Positions 29,228 to 36,881 of a DNA stretch of 64,000 nucleotides are shown piece by piece. The stretch lies in NCBI GenBank assembly GCA_963742655.1, contig CAVUMM010000005.1:124001-188000 (forward strand), given 5' to 3'. Origin of the DNA: JAICLK01 sp963742655. GTDB taxonomy: Bacteria > Patescibacteriota > Saccharimonadia > Saccharimonadales > UBA4665. The notes beneath the pieces were generated by a model that made no database searches, was not told the DNA's origin, and saw only the letters and a list, made by a program, of their open reading frames with translations. The first letter of the stretch is position 1; each line of letters starts with the position of its first letter. Both the position numbers and the translations under genes were made by a program.

Positions 29228-31075
29228 TCAGAATGAAGTCTTGCTGACCCGCGATTTGGCCTCGTTTGCAATAGTTTTTAAGAATTCATCGACAGTATGA
29301 GACTGATGTTCCTCGCTTACTTCCAAATCTTTGCGCACGCGGGGCGTCAGCTCGCCGGATTCAATTTCCTTTTCGCCGATCACGACGACGTACGGCACTT
29401 TCATCAATTCGGCGTTACGAATCTTTTTGCCAACCGATTCGTTGGAATTATCAATCGTCAGTCTAAGACGAAGTTCTTTGGCACGCGCCGCAATCTTTTC
29501 GGCGAAGGCAATCGTTTTATTTTCCTGGTTGACGGTCGCGATTCGAATCTGCTCCGGCGCCAACCACACCGGAAACTTCCCGGCCATGTGCTCAATATAC
29601 ACGCTTAGGAATCGCTCAATCGAACCTAGCAATGCGCAGTGAATCATCACAGGCCGTTTTGTCGAACCATCTTCCGCTATATATTCGAGATTAAATCGTT
29701 CCGGCAGCACAAAATCCAGCTGCACTGTCGCAACTTGCCACTCACGGTTTAGCGCATCTGTGGCGATAAAATCAATCTTTGGACCATAGAATGCAGCTTC
29801 TCCCTCCTCGATGTAAAAGTCGAGATTATTTTGCTCAGCCAGCTCCTCCATGGTGGACTGAGCGTGCTCCCATAATTTGGGATCACCTAGATATCCGTCG
29901 CCCTCGTCCCTAAAACTTAGCCGGAATTTAAGCTGCATATCCAAGTTTCGATACATTTCATTTGAAGCTTCTACCAGTTCGTTTACAACTTGCTTGATTT
30001 GATCTTCACGCACGAAAGCATGACTGTCATCTTGCGTAAATGCGCGGACACGACTGAGCCCGTGCAATTCGCCAGTCTTCTCGTCGCGATAGTCGCCGGC
30101 ATTTTCCATAAATTTAATAGGAAACTGCCGATAGCTTCGAAGCTGAGATGCATAAATTTGGATATGGTGGGGGCAATTCATCGGCCTCAAGACAAATTCA
30201 TCGCTCGTTTCCTGGCTTTTTACCAGAAATAGCTCGTCACCAAATTTATCCCAGTGGCCGCTCGCTTTATACAAGTCAGTTTTTGCAATATTAGGCGTCC
30301 AAACCCGCTCAAAGCCGCGATCAGATCGCAGCTCCTGAGTGTATTTGCCGATTTCCTCACGCAGTACTGTGCCTCGCGGAGTAAACAATGGCAATCCAGC
30401 CCCGACAATTTCAGATAGCACGAACAGGTCCAGCTCCTGGCCAAGTTTGCGATGGTCGCGCTTTTTGGCTTCTTCGAGCATTTCGAGGTGTGCTTTGAGC
30501 TCTTTTTCGGTTGAAAAGGCCACTCCGTAAATTCGCTGCATTTGCGGGTTTTTTTCATTGCCTCGCCAATACGCCCCTGATACTCTCATCAATTTGAACG
30601 CACCGACCTTGCCGGTCGATTCGGCATGCGGGCCGCGGCACAAGTCGGTAAAATCGCCGTTTCGATAGAACGACACTTTTTCAACCTTGCTGCCTTTGCC
30701 CGCTTCAACTCCTAACTCGGCCGCATCCAAGTCCTTTGCAACAGTCGTGCCTTCGCGTTTCAGGTCATTGAGCAGCTCCAATTTATATGGTTGACCGTAT
30801 TTCTTTGCCCAGGCGATCGCCTCATCAATCGACAATTCAAACCGTTCGAAGGGTTCATCGGCTTTGATAATTTTTCGCATCTCAGCTTCAATGCGTTCAA
30901 AGTCTTCTTCTGAAATCGTATGCTCCGAACTATCAACATCATAATAAAAACCGTTTTCGACCACCGGCCCGACGCCGAATTTCGTATCCGGCCACAACCG
31001 CTGAATTGCCGAAGCCATAATATGCGCTAAACTATGCCGCATCGCATAAAGCTCGTCATGCTTGTTGTCACTCAT
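29228..31075 (-). CDS. thrS: Threonine-tRNA ligase, lacking the TGS domain
   Basis: 615 residues. It begins almost directly with the editing domain (AMRHSLAHIMASAIQRLWP, then DLCRGPHAESTG). The class II core follows (FVLRPMNCPHH with the zinc-binding Cys, LHGLSRVRAFTQDDSHAF), then the anticodon-binding domain. The N-terminal TGS domain of about 60 residues found in E. coli ThrRS is missing. The ATG follows AAGGAG. The roughly 380-nt leader contains a T-box-like antiterminator, a strong terminator and structured element A, so threonyl-tRNA supply probably controls expression. Confidence 0.95.
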   Translation of the reverse strand: MSDNKHDELYAMRHSLAHIMASAIQRLWPDTKFGVGPVVENGFYYDVDSSEHTISEEDFERIEAEMRKIIKADEPFERFELSIDEAIAWAKKYGQPYKLELLNDLKREGTTVAKDLDAAELGVEAGKGSKVEKVSFYRNGDFTDLCRGPHAESTGKVGAFKLMRVSGAYWRGNEKNPQMQRIYGVAFSTEKELKAHLEMLEEAKKRDHRKLGQELDLFVLSEIVGAGLPLFTPRGTVLREEIGKYTQELRSDRGFERVWTPNIAKTDLYKASGHWDKFGDELFLVKSQETSDEFVLRPMNCPHHIQIYASQLRSYRQFPIKFMENAGDYRDEKTGELHGLSRVRAFTQDDSHAFVREDQIKQVVNELVEASNEMYRNLDMQLKFRLSFRDEGDGYLGDPKLWEHAQSTMEELAEQNNLDFYIEEGEAAFYGPKIDFIATDALNREWQVATVQLDFVLPERFNLEYIAEDGSTKRPVMIHCALLGSIERFLSVYIEHMAGKFPVWLAPEQIRIATVNQENKTIAFAEKIAARAKELRLRLTIDNSNESVGKKIRNAELMKVPYVVVIGEKEIESGELTPRVRKDLEVSEEHQSHTVDEFLKTIANEAKSRVSKTSF

Positions 31076-31110
31076 GTCTACATCTCCTTTTATTAAAAAG
31101 TTGCTGATTC

Positions 31111-31230
31111 AGACTTTCGTACATGAGTGCAGTTTGGTTGAAATCTGAGCATCGCAGCGCAGGCGTACTCCAAGTACGGCGAGCAGCGAAGCGGAAAATT
31201 TCGACCAAAATGTGCCATGTACGAAAGTCT
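31111..31230 (-). promoter_or_regulatory. Structured leader element, copy A (upstream of thrS)
   Basis: Minus-strand order: outer stem (AGACTTTCGTACAT), GGCACATTTTG, a second stem, TTCCGCT, GCCGTAC/GTACGCC hairpin, GATGCTCA, second stem return (ATTTCAACCAAA), CTGCACTC, outer stem return. The 3' end is 35 nt before the thrS ATG. Copies B (34286) and C (58033) have the same invariant blocks and the same position in 5' leaders. Confidence 0.65.
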
Positions 31231-31235
31231 GCCCT

Positions 31236-31468
31236 AAAGAAAAGAGACGCTTCGATTAAATACTCTCGCAAATGTATTTAATCTTAGCGTCTCGGACTCG
31301 CTTACTTTGCGTTTATGGAGGGTCGCAAAATAAACGGGCGGTTCCACCGGACTTCCTTTTCAAAATTCTTTATTTAAAAAGGCTCTTGTATAGCCACGTT
31401 AACGCACGTACTACTGCCGACGAAGCTCAGTGGTTGGTGAGGCCACATCACCGCTCGATATGTATTGT
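31236..31468 (-). promoter_or_regulatory. T-box-like riboswitch and terminator in the thrS leader
   Basis: On the minus strand CCGGTGGAACCGCC (31335-31352 region) matches the conserved T-box AGGGUGGNACCGCG around its tRNA-binding bulge. The bulge reads UGGA, complementary to UCCA, and the window's tRNA-Thr has U before CCA. About 40 nt downstream a long stem GAGACGCT...AGCGTCTC ends in TTTTCTTT (31236-31293), a terminator. A TACAAT -10 box (31463-31468) and TTGTAG (31488-31493) mark the promoter. Stem I is short and I could not fix the specifier codon. 31494-31809 shows no gene. Confidence 0.7.
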
Positions 31469-31809
31469 AACACATCGCAAAACTCTACCTACAAGCTAGT
31501 TTAGCAAGGTCAGTACTATATGGCTAGTACAATCTTATTGTCGTTTCTACATCCCACTTGTGGATAGTCTGTTCTATACTTTTCATGATATGCTGGCCGC
31601 CTCATGTAAAGATTGGCTTTTAATTGCCGATATATCACAAACGGTATACTAAAAACTTCCCCGTATTGTCTTTTGGTGCAAACTAAGGTATCTTTATAAG
31701 TCGTCCTGTCGCGCAGACAAACATTGCGGGCACGTAGCCTCTGCCTTCGCCAAGGCTTCGGGGGACAGGCAGCCGGCTAGTGCGCCCCGCTCTTTCTAAT
31801 TTAATACTT

Positions 31810-31886
31810 GGGTGATTAGCTCAGTTGGCTAGAGCGTCGCATTGACGTTGCGAAGGTCATAGGTTCGAATCCTATATCACCCACCA
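31810..31886 (+). tRNA. tRNA-Val (GAC), CCA encoded
   Basis: Acceptor GGGTGAT/ATCACCC, anticodon stem TCGCA/TGCGA with loop TTGACGT (GAC), T-arm GGTTCGAATCC, encoded CCA. Confidence 0.96.
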
Positions 31887-31936
31887 CGATCTTTACTTCC
31901 TACATGCACAATCAAGCATTAACACCTTACTTACAC

Positions 31937-31965
31937 TTGCATTAAAGCACTTTTCGTGATAGAAT
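31937..31965 (+). promoter_or_regulatory. Promoter of a short transcription unit before nrdR
   Basis: TTGCAT, 17 bases, TAGAAT. A terminator at 32120-32153 closes a transcript of about 180 nt. Confidence 0.65.
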
Positions 31966-31992
31966 CTTCAGGTTAAGTGAGGAGCCCGAGGT

Positions 31993-32094
31993 TTGAATAC
32001 CACGAAAGCCAGCGTGCTTGATGGGTTTCAGTTGTTTTACGAAGAAATGCTCGTAAATAGCAACCCGATCAGCCGCATCAAACGTTCACGTTAA
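31993..32094 (+). CDS. Candidate 33-residue protein (TTG start)
   Basis: A TTG codon about 8 nt after GAGGAG opens a frame coding MNTTKASVLDGFQLF...ISRIKRSR, with a helical middle and a basic end. It has its own promoter and a strong terminator, so the unit is either a small-protein gene or a small RNA. No family recognised. Confidence 0.4.
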   Translation: MNTTKASVLDGFQLFYEEMLVNSNPISRIKRSR

Positions 32095-32119
32095 CTATAG
32101 TAAAATCGAAAATTTGTCT

Positions 32120-32153
32120 AAAACTACCAGGTAGAATCGCCTGGTAGTTTTTA
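32120..32153 (+). terminator. Terminator of the short unit before nrdR
   Basis: AAACTACCAGG/CCTGGTAGTTTTT with an 8-nt loop and a T run. Confidence 0.85.
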
Positions 32154-32218
32154 GTTACCCACACATGCGGCAAAGTTTTCCACTAGCTTTTTGTCTAGCG
32201 GTATGTCAATATGTAGTC

Positions 32219-32641
32219 ATGGTTTGTATATATTGCGGGCATTCTTTGGCCGTCATCAACAGCCGCCGTCTGCGGCGCAACAACCAAACGTGGCGGCGGC
32301 GCCAATGCCCGGAGTGCCACGCAATCTTTACGACACACGAGACGATCGATTTCGCGAAAGCTCTAGTCGTTAAAGACGAGCACGGCAAGCTTCTGCCCTT
32401 CGCCCGCGATAAGCTGCTATTGAGTATTCATAAAAGTTGTCGACACCGGCGTAATGCAATTGGCGATGCCGCTGCCCTGGCGGATACCATTATCAATCAG
32501 ATCACAAAACGGGCTTCCGGCGGCTTGATTACGGCACACGAAATTGCGACTGAAAGTATATCGGTACTAGGAAATTTCGATAAAGCCGCAGTCGTACAAT
32601 ATGAAGCTTACCATGCTCGAGCCCTGTCGCAGGTTGATTAG
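32219..32641 (+). CDS. nrdR: NrdR-like transcriptional repressor of ribonucleotide reductase
   Basis: 140 residues from the ATG at 32219. The zinc ribbon uses Cys3/Cys6 (CIYCGH) and Cys30/Cys33 (CPECHAIFTT). An ATP-cone follows from about residue 45 (VVKDEHGKLLPFARDKLLLSI). NrdR senses ATP/dATP and represses ribonucleotide reductase genes through NrdR boxes; no such gene is in this window. In-frame ATGs upstream would extend the family-typical N-terminus and lack support. Confidence 0.88.
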   Translation: MVCIYCGHSLAVINSRRLRRNNQTWRRRQCPECHAIFTTHETIDFAKALVVKDEHGKLLPFARDKLLLSIHKSCRHRRNAIGDAAALADTIINQITKRASGGLITAHEIATESISVLGNFDKAAVVQYEAYHARALSQVD

Positions 32642-32669
32642 AACAGATTGTCTCGCCCAAGTAATCTAT

Positions 32670-34277
32670 CTAAGTAATGATACCTTTGTCTTTGGTGACC
32701 ACCGCTTTTTCGGTTACCACAAAGCTTAGGTACCAGCCAAAAATCAAACGCGTTTGCGAGTATAGCGCGACGAATGAATTGTAAACGATTGTCGTAATCG
32801 GCAAATATACCCACTGCAACACCATCCACAATGTGCGCCGGTGCTTGTAACGCGCCGGCTTGGGCGGCAAGGTTTTCAGCGCGATAAAGATAATTGCCAG
32901 TCCGAATGCCAACGCGACAGTTTGGACACGGCTAACAATCAGCGGCAAAACATTGGCCGCGAAACTTTGCGGATGGAAAAAAGCCGGGATGAAACCGGCG
33001 CCAAGCACCAAAATCGGACCGGTCGCCCACGTAACGTGGCCTTCGAGCAAACGCCAAAACTTCGCGATTAGATCATGCCGCGGCACTTTGTTCTTTTTGT
33101 AGAAACCTTCGTTCACGAGGTATGCGACATCTGACGCTCCCCAAGTCCAACGCCGCAACTGGATGAATTGTGCCCTGAGCGTCTTGGCATAATTATCGGT
33201 CAATACGGCATCTTGATAAATCGGTACGTACAATGGATATACCCGATAGTCCCCGTCAAAGGCAAAATACGATCGCCAAAATTGATGCCCGTCTTCAACA
33301 ATTGTGCGCGCACTCCAAAAATTTGTCCGTAACAGTCCGGCCAGTGGCTGCGCGTGAGTAGAAAAATTGCGCAATGCGTGCGGACGCAGCGAAAGAACAA
33401 TATTGTAGAACGAATTACCTGTAGCAATAACGCGCATCGGCGCCGGAGCATCCCATATATTATTCGTATACATCGCGACCGGCTGGTATGAAGCCCTTAT
33501 GTGATTCGGCGAAACGGCATATACATAACTTAAGGCGGCCAGATATTTTTTGTGCGGCCGCGTGTCGGCGTCAAGCGTCGTGACCATCACCCGTTCCGGG
33601 TCGATATTTTGCTTTTTAACGTAATCGAGCAACGCATGTCCGGCCGCATTGATGTTACCGCCCTTGCCTATTATTTCACCCGGCAAATCACTGGGGTGCT
33701 TCATTGCCATGGCGTGCATGACTTTTGGCCCGAATTCACGGATAAGATCATTCGCGCGCGCTTCAGTTTCCTTGCCTGCCCGGGCTTCGTAAGCCAGCAC
33801 GATGATCACCTGGTTCATGTTGTAATGAGATTTAATGATTGATTCGAATGTCGGCGCCAGCACCTCGCGCGCTTCTTTGACGGTGGCAATAATTATCGCG
33901 TGAATAATTTGACTTGGATCTATATTCTTTGGCCTTTCGGGCAAATGACGCATTCGTGCCAAGTGCCATTCCGGCCGAGCCGCACTTTTATCAGTCACCT
34001 TCCCGGCTTCCAGATCGGCCAGCAGCGCCTGCCAATCAAGATTTTCGTGTTCCTGCATCGTACGATGACCTTGTATGGCCCGGATTGCAACGGCTACCGC
34101 ACGCGTAAAGTTAATGAGCAAATATATGAATACGAATACCGCAGCTGCCACGGCGTTGAAGAAACTGATAATAAAAGGCAGCGCCAAAATCGACCACGAC
34201 AATACACCGGGCAAAGCCTCGAAAATCCGGTAATGCAGAGTGCGGTCTTTTTCGAGTGGAATCTCTAAATCTGTCAT
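32670..34277 (-). CDS. Membrane-bound family 2 glycosyltransferase
   Basis: 535 residues. Two N-terminal membrane helices (about 22-65) are followed by a GT2 catalytic domain with TLDADTRP (DxD), a TIVEDGH acidic motif and QLRRW (QxxRW), then four C-terminal hydrophobic segments. This layout fits processive or cellulose-synthase-like transferases that build and export cell-surface polysaccharide. The product is unknown. Structured element B lies 8 nt upstream of the ATG, and its outer stem covers GAGAAAG, the only ribosome-site-like sequence. Confidence 0.85.
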   Translation of the reverse strand: MTDLEIPLEKDRTLHYRIFEALPGVLSWSILALPFIISFFNAVAAAVFVFIYLLINFTRAVAVAIRAIQGHRTMQEHENLDWQALLADLEAGKVTDKSAARPEWHLARMRHLPERPKNIDPSQIIHAIIIATVKEAREVLAPTFESIIKSHYNMNQVIIVLAYEARAGKETEARANDLIREFGPKVMHAMAMKHPSDLPGEIIGKGGNINAAGHALLDYVKKQNIDPERVMVTTLDADTRPHKKYLAALSYVYAVSPNHIRASYQPVAMYTNNIWDAPAPMRVIATGNSFYNIVLSLRPHALRNFSTHAQPLAGLLRTNFWSARTIVEDGHQFWRSYFAFDGDYRVYPLYVPIYQDAVLTDNYAKTLRAQFIQLRRWTWGASDVAYLVNEGFYKKNKVPRHDLIAKFWRLLEGHVTWATGPILVLGAGFIPAFFHPQSFAANVLPLIVSRVQTVALAFGLAIIFIALKTLPPKPARYKHRRTLWMVLQWVYLPITTIVYNSFVALYSQTRLIFGWYLSFVVTEKAVVTKDKGIIT

Positions 34278-34285
34278 ATACTACA

Positions 34286-34446
34286 GAGGCTTTCTCACAT
34301 GAGTGCAGTAATCCACCCCATAAAATTCTATTTTATGGGGACCCTGGGTGCGAAAAGTTGAGCACCGCAACGTATCCGTACTTGTGCGTACGGCGAAGTG
34401 AGGAGCGGAAAGTTTTCGTGCAAAATGTGCCATGTGCGTAAGTCTC
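34286..34446 (-). promoter_or_regulatory. Structured leader element, copy B (upstream of the glycosyltransferase)
   Basis: Same invariant blocks as copies A and C on the minus strand (GGCACATTTTG, TTTCCGCT, GCCGTAC...GTACGG, GGTGCTCA, CTGCACTC), with a paired outer stem. An extra perfect hairpin CCCCATAAAA/TTTTATGGGG is inserted beside CTGCACTC. It begins at the 3' end of the upstream membrane gene. Confidence 0.65.
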
Positions 34447-34801
34447 ATCGGAGAGCCAGTAGCGCGTTACTCACAATGATACACAATAGCAGCAAAAGCA
34501 TACCGAGCGACAGGACGACGAGCGACAACTGGCGATGTATGCGATACGACCGCCAACCAAGTACCGTATGCGCTGCCATAACAATCAGCGCAAAGCAAAT
34601 GAACGCCAGCAAATTAGAAACGCTGCCCGTTTTGAATGCGCTTATCCCAAGGTTCGCCCGATACTGTACGATAAATCCGCTGCCACCCGCACTACCCACA
34701 CGGAATAAAATCAGCAGCGTCGCAAGCAGTGTCAGGAACATGTTGACGCTGAGCAACAATAACACGAGCCGATCCTGAAAATAACTTTTGGCAGCTGTCA
34801 T
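34445..34801 (-). CDS. Small membrane protein, unknown function
   Basis: 118 residues with three hydrophobic segments (about 11-33, 62-80 and 92-115) and positively charged loops (RSYRIHRQ). No motif recognised. It precedes the glycosyltransferase on the same strand with element B between them, so it may be in the same unit and take part in surface polysaccharide or lipid steps. Confidence 0.55.
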   Translation of the reverse strand: MTAAKSYFQDRLVLLLLSVNMFLTLLATLLILFRVGSAGGSGFIVQYRANLGISAFKTGSVSNLLAFICFALIVMAAHTVLGWRSYRIHRQLSLVVLSLGMLLLLLCIIVSNALLALR

Positions 34802-34887
34802 ATTGCTCTATTCTACCATTTTCTATAAAAATTTCCGGAGTGTATTACGACCTGAAAGTCCTGCGCATCAGAAGTGACAGACCGTAC

Positions 34888-35115
34888 TTAGTCTAATATT
34901 ATACCCCTGAGACCCTCCCAGGCCCGCTGTTGTCTTTCTGCGATCCTCTGCAAGTCTTCATTGAGCTGGCGAAGCTCTTCGGGCCCCAACAGCAAATCGG
35001 GATGATCGAGATCGATTATTGGTCTGCGCTGCGAATGTTCTACGCCTCCCATACCTTCAGTGCCATCTGATACTGAATCTGGTGCGTCCGATAATCCTGG
35101 AGTTTCGCCTGCCAT
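34888..35115 (-). CDS. Small acidic hypothetical protein after tRNA-Gly
   Basis: 75 residues from MAGETPG (or 83 from a GTG at 35139). The N-terminal part is acidic and disordered; the C-terminal LGPEELRQLNEDLQRIAERQQRAWEGLRGI forms one long amphipathic helix. TACAAT lies 7 nt before the ATG and there is no ribosome site. It starts 33 nt after tRNA-Gly. Function unknown. Confidence 0.5.
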   Translation of the reverse strand: MAGETPGLSDAPDSVSDGTEGMGGVEHSQRRPIIDLDHPDLLLGPEELRQLNEDLQRIAERQQRAWEGLRGIILD

Positions 35116-35148
35116 GAGAATATTGTAACATCTCAACACCTGAGTCCA

Positions 35149-35223
35149 TGGTGCGGGTAGAGAGAATCGAACTCTCCTCTCAGCCTTGGGAAGGCTGCAT
35201 AATAGCCACTATACGATACCCGC
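35149..35223 (-). tRNA. tRNA-Gly (CCC), CCA encoded
   Basis: Acceptor GCGGGTA/TACCCGC, anticodon stem CAGCC/GGCTG with loop TTCCCAA (CCC), encoded CCA. Downstream of tRNA-Thr on the same strand with a repeat copy between. Confidence 0.96.
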
Positions 35224-35277
35224 AAACGAAAGGTTGTCGGAATTGCGAATTTACTTCGCGATTTCGGCTTCCGCTTT

Positions 35278-35326
35278 AGGAAAAAGAGCAGCGAAGCGAT
35301 GAGAAAAAACGTAGTTTTGTCTCATA
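35278..35326 (+). repeat. tRNA-associated repeat family, copy b (between tRNA-Thr and tRNA-Gly)
   Basis: The shortest and cleanest copy: GGAAAAAGAGCAGCG, AAGCG, then ATGAGAAAAAACGTAG and TTTTGTCTCAT. It begins about 5 nt from the tRNA-Thr CCA and fills most of the 107-nt spacer. Confidence 0.7.
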
Positions 35327-35330
35327 TATC

Positions 35331-35407
35331 TGGAGCCACCTCGGGGATTCGAACCCCGGACCTCCGCTTTACGAAAGCGGCGCTCTAGCCAACTGAGCTA
35401 AGGTGGC
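35331..35407 (-). tRNA. tRNA-Thr (CGT), CCA encoded, U73
   Basis: Acceptor GCCACCT/AGGTGGC, anticodon stem CCGCT/AGCGG with loop TTCGTAA (CGT), T-arm GGTTCGAATCC, discriminator T then CCA. The UCCA end matches the UGGA bulge of the thrS T-box. Confidence 0.96.
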
Positions 35408-35432
35408 GTAACTTCGAGGTCATTATACCAGA

Positions 35433-35951
35433 TTATTCCTGGGGTTGGTCGCCGGCCTGCCTTATCGCCTTCTGCTTGAAGTACTCCCTGGCAGTCAAAT
35501 ATATAATGACGAAATCGAACAACGTGAGCAGCACGAAGCCAATCGTCGGTTTCTCTGCCAAATGAATGACCTGATATACCACGAAGCCGGCCGTTACAAC
35601 AATCAATGCCAGATACGCCCACAAGTGATTGCGCAACACCTCGTACACCAACACTACCTTGATGATTCCGTGCGACAACAGATAAATCGCCGCGAACACC
35701 GCAGCCTGCTTCGTATAAGCATTCGCCCAGTGAACGAGGTGCGTCGCGATAAAATCGTGCGGATCCTGTGCCAATTCGGCTGCGGTCAGTTGATGCACCC
35801 AGTGCGTAACATGTTCCGGGCGGATGAGCAGCAGCGCCAATCCTATAATAGTCTCGATTATCCCGTCGAGCATTTTCAGCAAAATGCCTATCTCGAAAAA
35901 GTTATCGAGCATTGTTTTGGGATGGAAAAATTTCGAGCGCTCTTTTACCAT
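35433..35951 (-). CDS. DUF2127 family membrane protein
   Basis: 172 residues. FFEIGILLKML at the start, four hydrophobic segments and a histidine-containing LSHGIIKVVLV helix fit the DUF2127 family of bacterial inner-membrane proteins. Function unknown. Transcribed alone toward tRNA-Thr. Confidence 0.75.
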   Translation of the reverse strand: MVKERSKFFHPKTMLDNFFEIGILLKMLDGIIETIIGLALLLIRPEHVTHWVHQLTAAELAQDPHDFIATHLVHWANAYTKQAAVFAAIYLLSHGIIKVVLVYEVLRNHLWAYLALIVVTAGFVVYQVIHLAEKPTIGFVLLTLFDFVIIYLTAREYFKQKAIRQAGDQPQE

Positions 35952-36027
35952 TGATATCTATTATATGCGTTTCACGAGTTTATGACACGATTTTGCACAC
36001 ACCTTCACGGATATCTCCAGACAATTC

Positions 36028-36849
36028 CTAGTATTTTTCAATTGACGATGCAACTTGCCATAGCTTGGATGATATCGTGTCATCAACGCCGGCGTGATGA
36101 GATCGCTGACACGGCACGCCTGTCAACGAATAACGCCAAATTGTTCCTTCGACTCTTTGATCCATTCCTTTATATATGCCTACCCTGTTGCCTTCGGAAT
36201 AGCGCATGATTACTTGGGTGCCGATCGGGCAATGGCATCTTATATTCCAGGCTATTTCGTCCTTGGGCTGGGCGAGTAATGCGACCACAACCGCATCATA
36301 TTCAGCAATGTCCCCGTGCTCGCCGGCTGCATTGATAAATCTAATCTTATCGCTCAATCCAAGTTTTTCGATAACTTGAGTCGACGTTTCAATTGCCTTA
36401 GCCGAAACATCAAAGCAACCAACTGATACGCCGGTCATCTTGGCAAACAGTATAGCCGAGATCGGGAATGGCCCGCTGCCAATAAAACTCCATTTTTTGA
36501 TACTGTTGTTCAACGTGTCTTCCGGCCGAATGCCAGCCAGTTCGGCTTCAGCCGCTATCAGTCGAACAAATCGATCGTACAATGGATAGTTTTCGACGCT
36601 CGCTTCGCCGGCTAAAACTTTGGAGGCAAATTCGTACTCAAGGTCTGTTTCAAACCTCTCGTAAAGTTCTTGCAAAGTCGATACGTTCGCTTCGCCAAGT
36701 GCCTCTAAAAGGCCCGCATAAGCACTTGGCTCGCGGGACAACAAACAGAGCTCCATAGCTTGTGCGCCCAACCGGACAGCTTGCGGATCCGATAAATCAG
36801 TTCGCGCGATACCTTCTAAGGTTGATACCGCCTCAAAACCGGTAATCAT
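36028..36849 (-). CDS. Nicotianamine synthase-like protein
   Basis: 273 residues. The middle and end match the NAS fold as I remember it from plants: KWSFIGSGPFPISAILFAK corresponds to the FVGSGPLPLTS SAM-binding motif, EYDAVVVALL to EYDVVFLAAL, and IMRYSEGNRVGIYKG to the closing strand. An N-terminal helical domain precedes it. NAS and bacterial CntL move aminobutyrate from SAM to build metal-chelating opines. It follows an MFS exporter by 32 nt on the same strand, as staphylopine loci pair CntL with the MFS exporter CntE. TATCAT 7 nt before the ATG suggests its own leaderless promoter. Confidence 0.7.
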   Translation of the reverse strand: MITGFEAVSTLEGIARTDLSDPQAVRLGAQAMELCLLSREPSAYAGLLEALGEANVSTLQELYERFETDLEYEFASKVLAGEASVENYPLYDRFVRLIAAEAELAGIRPEDTLNNSIKKWSFIGSGPFPISAILFAKMTGVSVGCFDVSAKAIETSTQVIEKLGLSDKIRFINAAGEHGDIAEYDAVVVALLAQPKDEIAWNIRCHCPIGTQVIMRYSEGNRVGIYKGMDQRVEGTIWRYSLTGVPCQRSHHAGVDDTISSKLWQVASSIEKY

Positions 36850-36881
36850 AATACATATGATACCATTTTTTTATATTTTTT

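Noticed and set aside
31272..31499. Plus-strand frame of 75 codons
   Set aside because: It lies antisense to the thrS T-box leader and its terminator and has no ribosome site.
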